Shown here: piece by piece, positions 1 through 8,039 of the stretch | How the letters are laid out: each line of letters opens with the position of its first letter | Numbering within the stretch: the stretch's first letter is position 1 | From: Isochrysis galbana | Lineage: Eukaryota > Haptophyta > Isochrysidales > Isochrysidaceae | NCBI GenBank assembly: GCA_018136815.1 | Contig: CM030935.1 | Span: forward strand, 5,073,194-5,118,793 | DNA: 45,600 nucleotides | Direction: 5' to 3' | Position numbers and translations under genes: made by a program | Notes under the pieces: generated by a model | Seen by the model: the letters and a program-made list of their open reading frames with translations, nothing else | Told to the model about the DNA's origin: nothing | Database searches by the model: none

Positions 1-2119
1 TCCGATGACATGCACCGCGTGCCTCCGTCTGGATGTCTACTACTTGTTGATACAGCAGCACAGCCTTGTCTAGCTGCCCACTCGTCCTCATTAGGGTAGC
101 CAGACTTGCGAGCGACGCGATGGTGCTTGGATGGCTAGGCCCGAGAGTCTTCCGTCGTGCACGAAGGGCCTCTTCATACAACGTGATCGCGTCGTCTGTC
201 TTGCCCTTGGCCTGTAATAGACCGGCAAGACTGTTGATTGAGGTGAGAGTACTCGGGTGCTGTGCACCAAGCACGTCACGTCTTATTTCAAATGCTTCGT
301 GGCAGAGCTCTATTGCCTCGTCAATATGCCCTTGGGCCTTCAGGAGCATCGCAAGATTGTTCATGGACGTCAGTGTGTTATGGTGACGCGCACCGAGTGT
401 CTCCCTTCGACGTTGCAAGGCATCACGGAACAAGAATTCCGCCTCCTCGTAGTTTCCCTTGGTCTGCAGGATAACTGCCAAGCAATTCATCGAGGTCAGG
501 GTGCAGGGATGAGCTTGACCCAGAGTCTCCTTGCGCGCCTCATACGCTTCTCTGCACAATGGCTCAGCAGCGTCGTCTTTCGTCTCTTTGAGAAGCCATG
601 CGAGATTGTTGAGAGTACTCAAAGTATCGGGGTGCCTCAAGCCGAGCGCTTCTCGTCGCCCCTCAAGGGCCTCACGGTACAGCTGCTCAGCTACGTCCAG
701 CCGACCCTGAGCCTTTATGAGCATCGCCAAATTGTTCACCGACGTGAGAGTGTCCTCGTGCGTATTACCTAGCACTCGCCGACGAGCCTCCAAGGCGTCC
801 CGGCACATGGGCTCTGCCTCCTTCAGCTTGCCTTGGACATATAGAAGCCACCCTAGATTGTTAAGTGTGATGAGTGTATCCTGGTGCTCCGGACCAAGCA
901 CATCCCGTCTTACCTCGAGAGCCTCGCGGTACAAGGCTTCAGCCTCTTCCAGCTGACCTCGAGCTTGCAAGAGCCACGCCAAGTTGTTGACGATCAAGAT
1001 AGTGTCTGGCGCACGCCTACCCAACTGCTCGGTGCGCACGTTGAGTGCCTCGCGGTAGAGGGGCTCCGCCTCATCATGCTTCCCCTGCTCTTGCATGAGC
1101 CTAGCCAAGTTGCCAATGAGGCGTGACATCCCGCGCTCATTCGGCTTCAGCCGGTCAAGAGCGTCAAGTCCAGCTTGCGCCAGCCAATCTCGCAATCTGC
1201 TCAACACGAGCTCATTCAGTTCGCTCAAGCCGACTGTCTGTTCCGCAGCTCTAAGAATCATATCGCGATCAGCTGGAATCGATGCCTCTGCTTTCCGCAC
1301 ATCGACCCGCGACATTGCCATCACGATCCTATCGATATCGTCAAGCAAGACGCCCTCGAAAGCTACGCGTGCGGTAGGCGGCACTGCGATGTCGAGCCTT
1401 GTCTGAGTGCGGACAACTGAGGCGATCTCCCAGATGCACCATGCCCGCGTAAGGGGTATGGGCTCGTCCCATGGCGCAAGCACAAGGCATGTGTTCCCAA
1501 TGCTCCGAATTGCATCGAGGAACGTGTCAGTCCACCAGATTTTCGGCTTTCCCTCGCTCTCGTGTTGATTGACTACAAAGACGTCTAGCCATAGGAATGT
1601 GGATGCCGGATCGTCTAAGGTTGACACGTGAGCATCAAGCGCATCCAACAGCTCGTCAAAAGTGTACTTCCATGCATGGCTGACAAAGATAGTTGCGCTA
1701 CCGACAAAAGGCAATCCTGTGTCAGGGTCGACAGCTTCGGCTAGCGCCACGATGGAAGCCAACGACGAGCGCGACTTTGCTGTGAGCCTCTTGATTACGC
1801 TTTCCGACGCCTCAAATGTCGTCTTCTGGGTGAGATCGGAAGCAAACGCCCGCCTGAACTTACGCAGGAACCCAAGTGAAACGCCGTGCGCGGGGAAAGC
1901 GGGCAGGATAGTGATGCACTCAGGTGGAACGCATACTGATGGGTCGGCCGGTTCGGAACTCTCCAGCTGAACTTCTACTTGACCGTCCTCGGCAATGCTC
2001 AGGACCCGCGCCCCGACTCCATCAAGCTCGTTGCGGCCCGGGACTCTGTTGAGAACGACTATCTCTCCAGGCTGACAGGACTGTGCGAGTGCCTTTGGCG
2101 GCGACTCTAGCTCGGCCAT
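1..2119 (-). CDS. TIR-like domain plus kinesin-light-chain-type TPR protein (3' end off window)
   Basis: An uninterrupted minus-strand frame runs from ATG at 2119 to the window edge (706 codons, C-terminus missing). Residues about 18-72 look like a small SH3-like beta domain (GEIVVLNRVPGRNELDGVGA). Residues about 140-245 form a TIR-like fold: IFVSHAWKYTF, FLWLDVFVVNQH and LTRAWCIWEI. The WCxxE part matches the segment that carries the catalytic glutamate of plant TIR NADases (here E231). From about residue 330 there are nine tandem 42-residue TPRs of kinesin-light-chain type (NNLAWLLQARGQLEEAEALY, then LGPEHQDTL). I see no NACHT or NB-ARC between TIR and TPR. An in-frame ATG at 2230 could add 37 residues. 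The role is inferred: ligand sensing or scaffolding through the TPRs, with a possible enzymatic or signalling TIR-like head. KLC-type TPRs alone do not imply kinesin association. Confidence 0.85.
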   Translation of the reverse strand, partial: MAELESPPKALAQSCQPGEIVVLNRVPGRNELDGVGARVLSIAEDGQVEVQLESSEPADPSVCVPPECITILPAFPAHGVSLGFLRKFRRAFASDLTQKTTFEASESVIKRLTAKSRSSLASIVALAEAVDPDTGLPFVGSATIFVSHAWKYTFDELLDALDAHVSTLDDPASTFLWLDVFVVNQHESEGKPKIWWTDTFLDAIRSIGNTCLVLAPWDEPIPLTRAWCIWEIASVVRTQTRLDIAVPPTARVAFEGVLLDDIDRIVMAMSRVDVRKAEASIPADRDMILRAAEQTVGLSELNELVLSRLRDWLAQAGLDALDRLKPNERGMSRLIGNLARLMQEQGKHDEAEPLYREALNVRTEQLGRRAPDTILIVNNLAWLLQARGQLEEAEALYREALEVRRDVLGPEHQDTLITLNNLGWLLYVQGKLKEAEPMCRDALEARRRVLGNTHEDTLTSVNNLAMLIKAQGRLDVAEQLYREALEGRREALGLRHPDTLSTLNNLAWLLKETKDDAAEPLCREAYEARKETLGQAHPCTLTSMNCLAVILQTKGNYEEAEFLFRDALQRRRETLGARHHNTLTSMNNLAMLLKAQGHIDEAIELCHEAFEIRRDVLGAQHPSTLTSINSLAGLLQAKGKTDDAITLYEEALRARRKTLGPSHPSTIASLASLATLMRTSGQLDKAVLLYQQVVDIQTEARGACHR

Positions 2120-2518
2120 ATGCTCCCACCACCACGACGAGCAGCTGGGGCTGGATTGACACTTTGGCTTGATGAGGCGATGCTCGAGGGGTATCACGGT
2201 CGTGGAGCTTTGGCTGCAGACACCTCCCATCCCGCTGGGCAGACGGCTGCGATCCCCCTTCGCCTGCCTTCACACGCTGCAGTGCTCGAGCGGCTGTGCG
2301 GTCTATACGTCCCTGTCCTCCTTCAGCTCTTGCGCTCTGCTCGAGCGGCCTCCCTCCCCCCCCCCCCCCCCCCCTATCCGCAGTCCGACGTTGGGTCTTG
2401 TGTCCCTTGGATTATGTCAGTCGGAGTTTTCTTGTTGTCCTAGTTTAATCCTAGTGCTGAGGGACCGTGCCTCATCGGCAACCGGCAAAAGTCGCGTTCC
2501 GTCAAAAGAGGGCCAGGT

Positions 2519-2614
2519 GATAGTTTTGTAGTTGGTCTTTGGGATCTTGTCGTACCCATTCCGGAGGGGCCCCCGCGGGGACGCCGTGCGTGCGCATGGA
2601 AGTTTCCGTCTGTA
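2519..2614 (+). repeat. Dispersed repeat A, copy 1
   Basis: Shares a long near-identical block with 2802-2910: TTTTGTAGTTGG, then GTCGTACCCATTCCGGAGGG and CATGGAAGTTTCCGTCTGTA. The two copies are in the same orientation, about 280 bases apart, and differ by small substitutions and indels near their 3' part. Confidence 0.8.
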
Positions 2615-2680
2615 GATGAAACTTTTCTTGTGCAATTAACCTCTCGACTCTCGATGATAATAGATAAAGTTTAATCTGAC

Positions 2681-2801
2681 TGAGCATTAGTACCACTACT
2701 CTCACTAGCCCGGTACCCGGTACTAACACGACAGCCCTCAGCGCACCTGCCCGTACACCTTGGCTCGTGCTGTTGTCACAGATACATACACCTATGCACC
2801 C
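2681..2801 (+). repeat. Dispersed repeat B, copy 1
   Basis: About 120 bases shared with 41650-41771 in the same orientation (GAGCATTAGTACCA, CTCACTAGCCCGG, CAGCGCACCTGCCCGTAC, ACATACACCTATGCA). The copies differ by scattered substitutions and one internal tandem-like insertion here (GGTACCCGGTAC). It lies between the two copies of repeat A. Confidence 0.8.
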
Positions 2802-2910
2802 ATAGTTTTGTAGTTGGTTTTTGGGATGCTTGTCGTACCCATTCCGGAGGGGCCCCCGTGGCGTGCGGCATGGAGCATGGAGCATGGAAGTTTCCGTCTG
2901 TACATGAAAT
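2802..2910 (+). repeat. Dispersed repeat A, copy 2
   Basis: Second direct copy of the block at 2519-2614. It carries a local duplication of GGAGCAT before the shared CATGGAAGTTTCCGTCTGTA end. Confidence 0.8.
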
Positions 2911-3006
2911 TTGCGCCGCGCGCAGCACATCCGCTCACGTGTGCGCACCCACACAGCTCGCCGGTTGACTCGCACGCGCGCGCGCACACACACACACACT
3001 TTGCTC

Positions 3007-3405
3007 TCACGCGTGCAGCACATCGCGCGGTAGAGGGAAGCCGAGCGCGTTGACGACTGCATGGAGCTGATCGGACGACAAGGACCTGAGCGCGTCGAGC
3101 TGTTCGGCGGCGCGCTCAGGAGCGCGCACTTGCAGGTGATGGGCGAGGAAGGCCCAATGCCACTCGCGGCTCACCTCCTTGGCCGTCTGTTGGTTGGCAA
3201 AGTAGGTGGTGTTGTCGAGCTGTTCGACGAGCTCTCCGTCGTCGGCAGGCTTCCAGTCGGCGTGCCCCGTGTTGCCACTCGTGGCGAGGCAGAGGCGGAC
3301 GTGGTCGTGCATGCGGACGGACGCAAACTCGAGGCCATGGCGCAGGACGTAGGGCGTGCCTGCGCGGAGTTGGCTGTCCTCGACGGGCCCTCCGCGCCAC
3401 CACAC
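3007..3405 (-). CDS. Hypothetical protein or exon, start uncertain
   Basis: Open frame of about 130 residues with protein-like composition: FANQQTAKEVSREWHWAFLA, then an Ala/Leu-rich helical stretch ending LSSDQLHAVVNALGFPLPRD. No ATG suits the start. The frame stays open upstream to about 3437, where a CxxC motif (FCARCLG) follows an acceptor-like ACAG, so this may be a 3' exon rather than a whole gene. I do not recognise the family. It could equally be a retroelement remnant, since the flanks are repeat-rich. Confidence 0.35.
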   Translation of the reverse strand: MWWRGGPVEDSQLRAGTPYVLRHGLEFASVRMHDHVRLCLATSGNTGHADWKPADDGELVEQLDNTTYFANQQTAKEVSREWHWAFLAHHLQVRAPERAAEQLDALRSLSSDQLHAVVNALGFPLPRDVLHA

Positions 3406-3437
3406 GCCGAGGCACCTCGCGCAGAACTGTCCCTAAC

Positions 3438-4343
3438 CGGGCCAAGCAGAACCTACAAAGAACAGGCCTGGACGACAACGAAAGTTAGCAAGTCCCAAGA
3501 AAGAACCGGAACCCAACAAGAAACGACAAGCCTTGCAAGAAGCTAAAGGAGCCTCCTGAAGGTACCCCGAGAGCCTGAGACAAGCGCGCAGCGAGCGACA
3601 GGCGACCTGGCTCCTTTGGGTCAAGATTGCCCGAAAGGAGGAAACCTGGAATCTAGACCTGACAAACAGGCTAGACGGAACGAAACGAGAACTCGAATTC
3701 TAGGCCGCTAGGGACGAACCCTACCAACCTAGATGTACCTGAGCTTCACCGCGTGGCCGCACGGCGAAGGACCTGGAAATAAGAGCCTGGAAATCGCATC
3801 ATCTAGGATGAATGCGACAAGTCTGAATGTTTGCGTGTGTTGTGTGCTCGTCTCCGCTCGCTTGTATGTGGTCTGTCTCAAAGGGGAACGCTTTGCCCAT
3901 CAAATATTCTGGTCCAAAGGGTTTGTGAGGAATTCATCTTGTGTATGATTTGTAAGGCTTAGATTACTCAGCATCAATAAATGCCCCGGACACGTATTAT
4001 CTTGATGAGAGTTGTGAACTGCGACTCGATCTCCTACAGCATGCGTTGTGAACGACGTACGACGTGCGACGCCGGCTCGTCGGCAGCATCGCCACCGATC
4101 AGGTCATGGGAGCAAATTTCGGGCGATGCGGCTCCATCTTATGCATAAGACTAGTCCTCCATATCGATGGCAAGGCTCCAGCTCAATGTTGGTGTCCTCT
4201 AGGCTCCAAGGGGCCGCCAATATGCTAGGAATAAAAAGGGGCCTCGAAGCACCTTTGCAGGTGCTTCCAGCCGCCTCTTAAATAAGAAAATAAGTAAGAG
4301 ATATTCCCTATAGTTCGGGGCGGCAGCGGCGGCGGCTGCAGCG
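3438..4343. other. Intergenic
   Basis: No gene recognised. The stretch is moderately AT-richer than its neighbours, with short ORFs lacking protein-like features. The right end is the leader of the ARID/chromodomain gene. Any missing N-terminal part of its ARID domain would have to be in an unrecognised upstream exon here. Confidence 0.5.
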
Positions 4344-5326
4344 ATGGCACTCGACGACAGCCTGCTGCTCGAGGCCGTCGCGAAGCAGGGGGGCTACGAG
4401 GCGGTGGAGGAGGGGCAAGCGTGGCCCGCGATCGCCAAGGCTCTCGGTCAGCGCAAGACCGACGCGATGGAGATGAAGAAGCGGTGAGATGGCGATGCAC
4501 CAAGCGCTGTCCGCAGCTCTCCGCGCTCGGTGCTCGTGTCCTGGGGACTATCTCAGCTCGGCAGCTCTGGCAACATGTCTGAAGTGGTGTCTACGTGCTC
4601 CCAACCCTGACCGCGCATCTATGCGCGCCACAGGTATGAGGACATTCTCTTCGACGTGGCGGCTCAAGAAGAACAAGACGAGGAGAATGAGATGCTGGAG
4701 CGCACCATTGGTCGCGATTACGAGGTCGACAGCATCCTGGATGACAGGATTGAAGCGGGGGAGAAGCAGTATCTTATCAAATGGAAAGATTGCAGCGCCT
4801 TCGAGGACCAATCAACGTGCGTAGCCCTACCCTTACTCGTTGCAAGTTTGCGCAACGTCCATGTTGCTGCAATCACTAACATTGCTCATTGCCACAGTGT
4901 TACAAATGACTGCAGTTTGACCTCGTTTGTTGCAGTTGGGAACCGAGCGGAAACTTGGCCGGCTCTCATCAACTGGTCCAAGCGTACGAAGCCCAAAAGC
5001 ACGCACGAGCTTGTGCAGCAGAGAACGCTTTTGGCGATGCTTGTGAGGAGCTAGAAGGGGCAGCGGGAAGTGGTGCGTGCGGCAGTGACTCGATGGCAGG
5101 TACGACCACCAGTAAGCGCAAGTTGCCTCGACAGGCGGACCAATGGATCAAGGTTGAGAGAGTAAAGCCAAAATCGGATGAGCCGGGTTCCGAACTCTGC
5201 TGGCTCGTTGCTTGTGCTCCGCCAACGCTGCAACAACTTGTCACAAACTCGCAGTTAAGGCGAGAGGCGCCACAATTGCTGCTAGATTTTTATGAGGCAA
5301 GGCTCACTCTCCCGAAGCAGCAGTAG
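4344..5326 (+). CDS. ARID plus chromodomain chromatin protein, three exons
   Basis: Exons 4344-4483, 4634-4816 and 4936-5326 join in frame to 237 residues across two GT-AG introns (GTGAGA..CCACAG, 150 bases; GTGCGT..TTGCAG, 119 bases). Residues 1-52 match the C-terminal half of an ARID DNA-binding domain: LEAVAKQGGYEAVEEGQAWP, then an IAKALGQ helix and KKRYEDILF, with the first intron inside the KKR-YED junction. Residues about 66-115 are a chromodomain: YEVDSILDDR, KQYLIKWKDC, then STWEPSGNL rebuilt across intron 2. The C-terminal 120 residues are not recognised. Likely a nuclear DNA- or histone-binding protein. The ARID lacks its first helices, so an upstream exon may be missing from this model. 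Confidence 0.82.
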
Positions 5327-6843
5327 AACATTCCTTCCTGAACATGATTCCAGGGCAAGCGGCAACCGCGCGACTAGGCGTTGCAATCAACTAAATATAC
5401 CGTGATCCGGTCGCTCGCCTATTTGCGTCGTGTTCAGATTAGCTCCCTATACGCGCTACGTACAACACCATGAAAACGGCATCGTAAAGTAGAAGTATGT
5501 GTGGCGAAAGAAGCAAAATAGTACCCTTGAATCCATCCCGCCCTCCCTCACCTTTGCAGCAACCTACTTTTGTAAGTGGGGGTCAATGGTCAATGGGGGC
5601 CTCGCGCCCCCCCCTCTCCATCGCGGACACGCAGCATTCCCCCCCCCCTGCTGAAGCGGCAGAGTTTCTGGTGCGGTGTACATAGGGCGTTGTCTTCCCA
5701 AAAGACACCGAGTTGTGAGATTTTCAATATGAAGTGGCCATCCGGAAGTGCCCGCGATGTCGGGTAGAGCGCCTGTCTTTCCCATGGTCGAGAAGTGAAA
5801 CGGGCGGGCTGCGGCGGCCCGATCTGGCGCGCCTCTCGATCTCGTGAACCGAGTCGCAGCCGATCTCTCATCGCCCTCTCGATCTCATTTTGTCGCCCTT
5901 GTCTCCACAGACCGATGGACCGACGGACGTCACCAGCACGAGGTGATATCGTAAATGATGACATTACTCACATTATCTCCGCTTGCTGACTGGGGAACGG
6001 CTGCTGGTTTTGGGGGGTGGCACAACGGGATATATATTGAATAAACAAATGCTTTTCTCACAGTGCCATCGCCGGCTTGGGCCGGCTTGGGCCCCGAGCG
6101 ACCGCTGGCTTCGGGAGGGGGGCGGGGGGGGCGGGGGGGGGGGCGGGGGGGAGGAGGGGGGGGGGCGGCACCCGGGGAGAAAGCCGCGAGAGGCGAGGCG
6201 GGAGAGGAGAATTCTCTCGGGGAAGGATTAGAGAGGGTGAGGGCCTGGCGCAACAACTGTAATGCGGCGACCGGGAAACATCAGTTCTCTGTCGTTCACC
6301 GACAAATGATTTGACAACTCTACGATAGATAGATTTATTTATCATAAACACATCATTAAATTATGTTACGAATGGTGCCCCCAGCGCCAGCGCCCTTTCA
6401 AACATGCCGCACACACTAGAAATCAGGCTCTAGACGCGCACATATGGACTGCCTGCGCGTCGCCATGCGGCGCACAGACAGTCCATACACATATCGTACG
6501 AATACACACGCGCACTGCCCCCCCAATTCGACCCCTTCGAGCCCTGTAGCCGATCTGCTGACCGGCCGCGCCTGCCGAGAGAGACGCCAACTCTGACTTT
6601 TCAGCCAGGGAAGCTTGCTGCGAGGCGGGTGTGGGCTGGGGCGGGGTCAGGTGCTGGGTATGGCACACTCAGGCCAAGGCCGGGCGGGGGGCTCGCGCTG
6701 CGCGCGCGCGCGCGCGCTGCTCGCACCTGGCTTCTGGCGCTCGTCTGCGCGCTGCGAAGGGGGGGGAGTGCGAGAACGACCTGGAGGCGAGCGCGGCGAG
6801 CGTGAAGGGGCACATCGCGGCAGGCAGCGTGGGGGGGACTTAC
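5327..6843. other. Intergenic, low complexity
   Basis: No gene seen. Contents are C-runs near 5610 and 5640, a G-rich block with G-runs at 6115-6170 (quadruplex-prone), an AT-rich patch at 6310-6370, the hairpin at 6443-6489 and a GC dinucleotide run at 6695-6720. Translations of the G-rich block are Gly/Arg or Pro tracts and are not credible proteins. Confidence 0.5.
6443..6489. repeat. Imperfect inverted repeat (hairpin)
   Basis: Left arm starts TATGGACTGCCTGCGCG and right arm ends GCGCACAGACAGTCCATA, about 20 bases per arm with a short central loop and a few mismatches. The flanks repeat CACATAT on the right and CACATATG on the left. No adjacent T-run makes it look like a terminator. Confidence 0.6.
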
Positions 6844-7017
6844 CTTTGGTGTTGGCCGCGCGAGTACACCCCTGTGGCAAGCTGGGCTGCCAGAGAGGAG
6901 TAGGAAGTCGTCGGTCCAGCGGCCCACGGGCAGCTCGGTCACGAGCAGGGTGCGCTGGCCTGCGTCGGCCTCGACGCGGCCGGTGCACTGGAAGGCGCCC
7001 TCGCCCTGGCAAACGAC
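6844..7017 (-). pseudogene. Isolated DNA topoisomerase II exon or fragment
   Basis: On the minus strand, 174 bases (58 codons) lie between an acceptor-like CCCTTCAG at 7018 and a perfect donor GTAAGT at 6843. The translation contains FQCTGRVEADAGQRT followed by LLVTELPVGRWTDDF. This is the eukaryotic type IIA topoisomerase segment around the conserved ITELPxxxWT motif, in the central breakage-reunion part. The residues after TDDF no longer resemble the family. I found no neighbouring exons for the rest of the enzyme (normally well over 1,000 residues). It is therefore probably a captured or decayed exon, less likely one exon of a gene with very distant partners. Confidence 0.55.
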
Positions 7018-8039
7018 CTGAAGGGGGGGGGAGGGGAGCGGCGCGCGGCGGGCCTCCGCGGCCGCTGCAGCGGGTAAGTCCCCGGCACCCGGGGAGATAG
7101 CCGCTGGAGCGAGCCCTTCTTGTCACTTTTTGGTACCAGATCTCCCACTGTGCTCTCGCCGAGATGCCCGGGAGATTTCCAGCAATCTGAAAGACTTCAG
7201 CGTCTCATACCGCTGGAGAGATACCGACTTTCGAGGGGCTTGCTATGGGCACTCGAGCTCCTCAGGCGCCTTGAGGAAGACATTCCTCGATTGGCGGGGC
7301 GGAGTTTTCATATTCAACTCGCCAGCGGTCCGGCCTCTTCAGCAGAGGGGGGGGAAGTGCTGCGCCCCCCGGGGTGGGCCCGTACATTCAACCCACAGCC
7401 CATTTGCGATATACTAACGGGAGGACACCCCGCGCGGCAGACAGACACCGCGAAAGTGCGGCAGCAAACGAGGGAGAGCCAAAGGGCGGGGGCCGAGACC
7501 CCCCGGGGACACGATAAGATAGAAGATAGTTCAGAAGGCGTTTTACGTTTGCTTGCCACAGGAACAACCAACAACAGGTCTGCCCCAGCCCGCCCCGCTT
7601 GCGCGCTTGGCCCGTCGTAGTGCACGCCCCCCCCCCCCCCCCCTAGACAAAGGAATGAAGGGGTAGTGTAAAGGGAGTGAGTGTTCTGGGGTATAAGCGA
7701 TGGCGTGAGTCGGTACCGTGAGTGCGTGGTCACTTATATAGCTAGCGGTAGTAGCCTGAATCTTTAGATGTTTTTTTTATGCACATCTCAAATCGTTGGG
7801 GAGAGGGAGAGGTAAGCATGCGAGACAAGGATTGCAAGCCGTAGATGGGTACAGCTACGATATCATCATTGCAAGAAGAGACTAGCGGTTGACTACTCGA
7901 TTGACGGCTAAGCTGCGCTGGCTAAAAAAGAGAGCATCGGCCAGATGGAGGAGGCCCATTTCACAACAGAGGTAGAAATCGAAAATAACAAAATCATCAC
8001 CGGTCACCAAGAATGCGGAAGCAATCGTGCCGCTGAAGT
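7018..8039. other. Intergenic
   Basis: No recognisable gene. It holds a 17-base poly-C tract at 7627-7643 and a 23-base block at 7758-7780 that reappears inverted at 19882-19904. The plus-strand frame at 7120-7620 has no domain I know. The right end is the 3' flank of the PH-domain gene. Confidence 0.45.

Larger units (their letters stand above)
2120..3006. other. Intergenic, repeat-rich
   Basis: No credible gene seen. It holds a 19-base poly-C tract (2356-2374), two direct copies of a roughly 100-base repeat, one copy of a dispersed 120-base repeat and a short CG/CA dinucleotide run near 2975-2998. The promoter of the TIR-like/TPR gene should lie in its left part; no clear TATA box was recognised. 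Confidence 0.6.

Noticed and set aside
5983..6351. Gly-rich ORFs that could be taken for RNA-binding RGG proteins
   Set aside because: Caused by G-runs at 6115-6170; no flanking RNA-binding domain and equally open in several frames.
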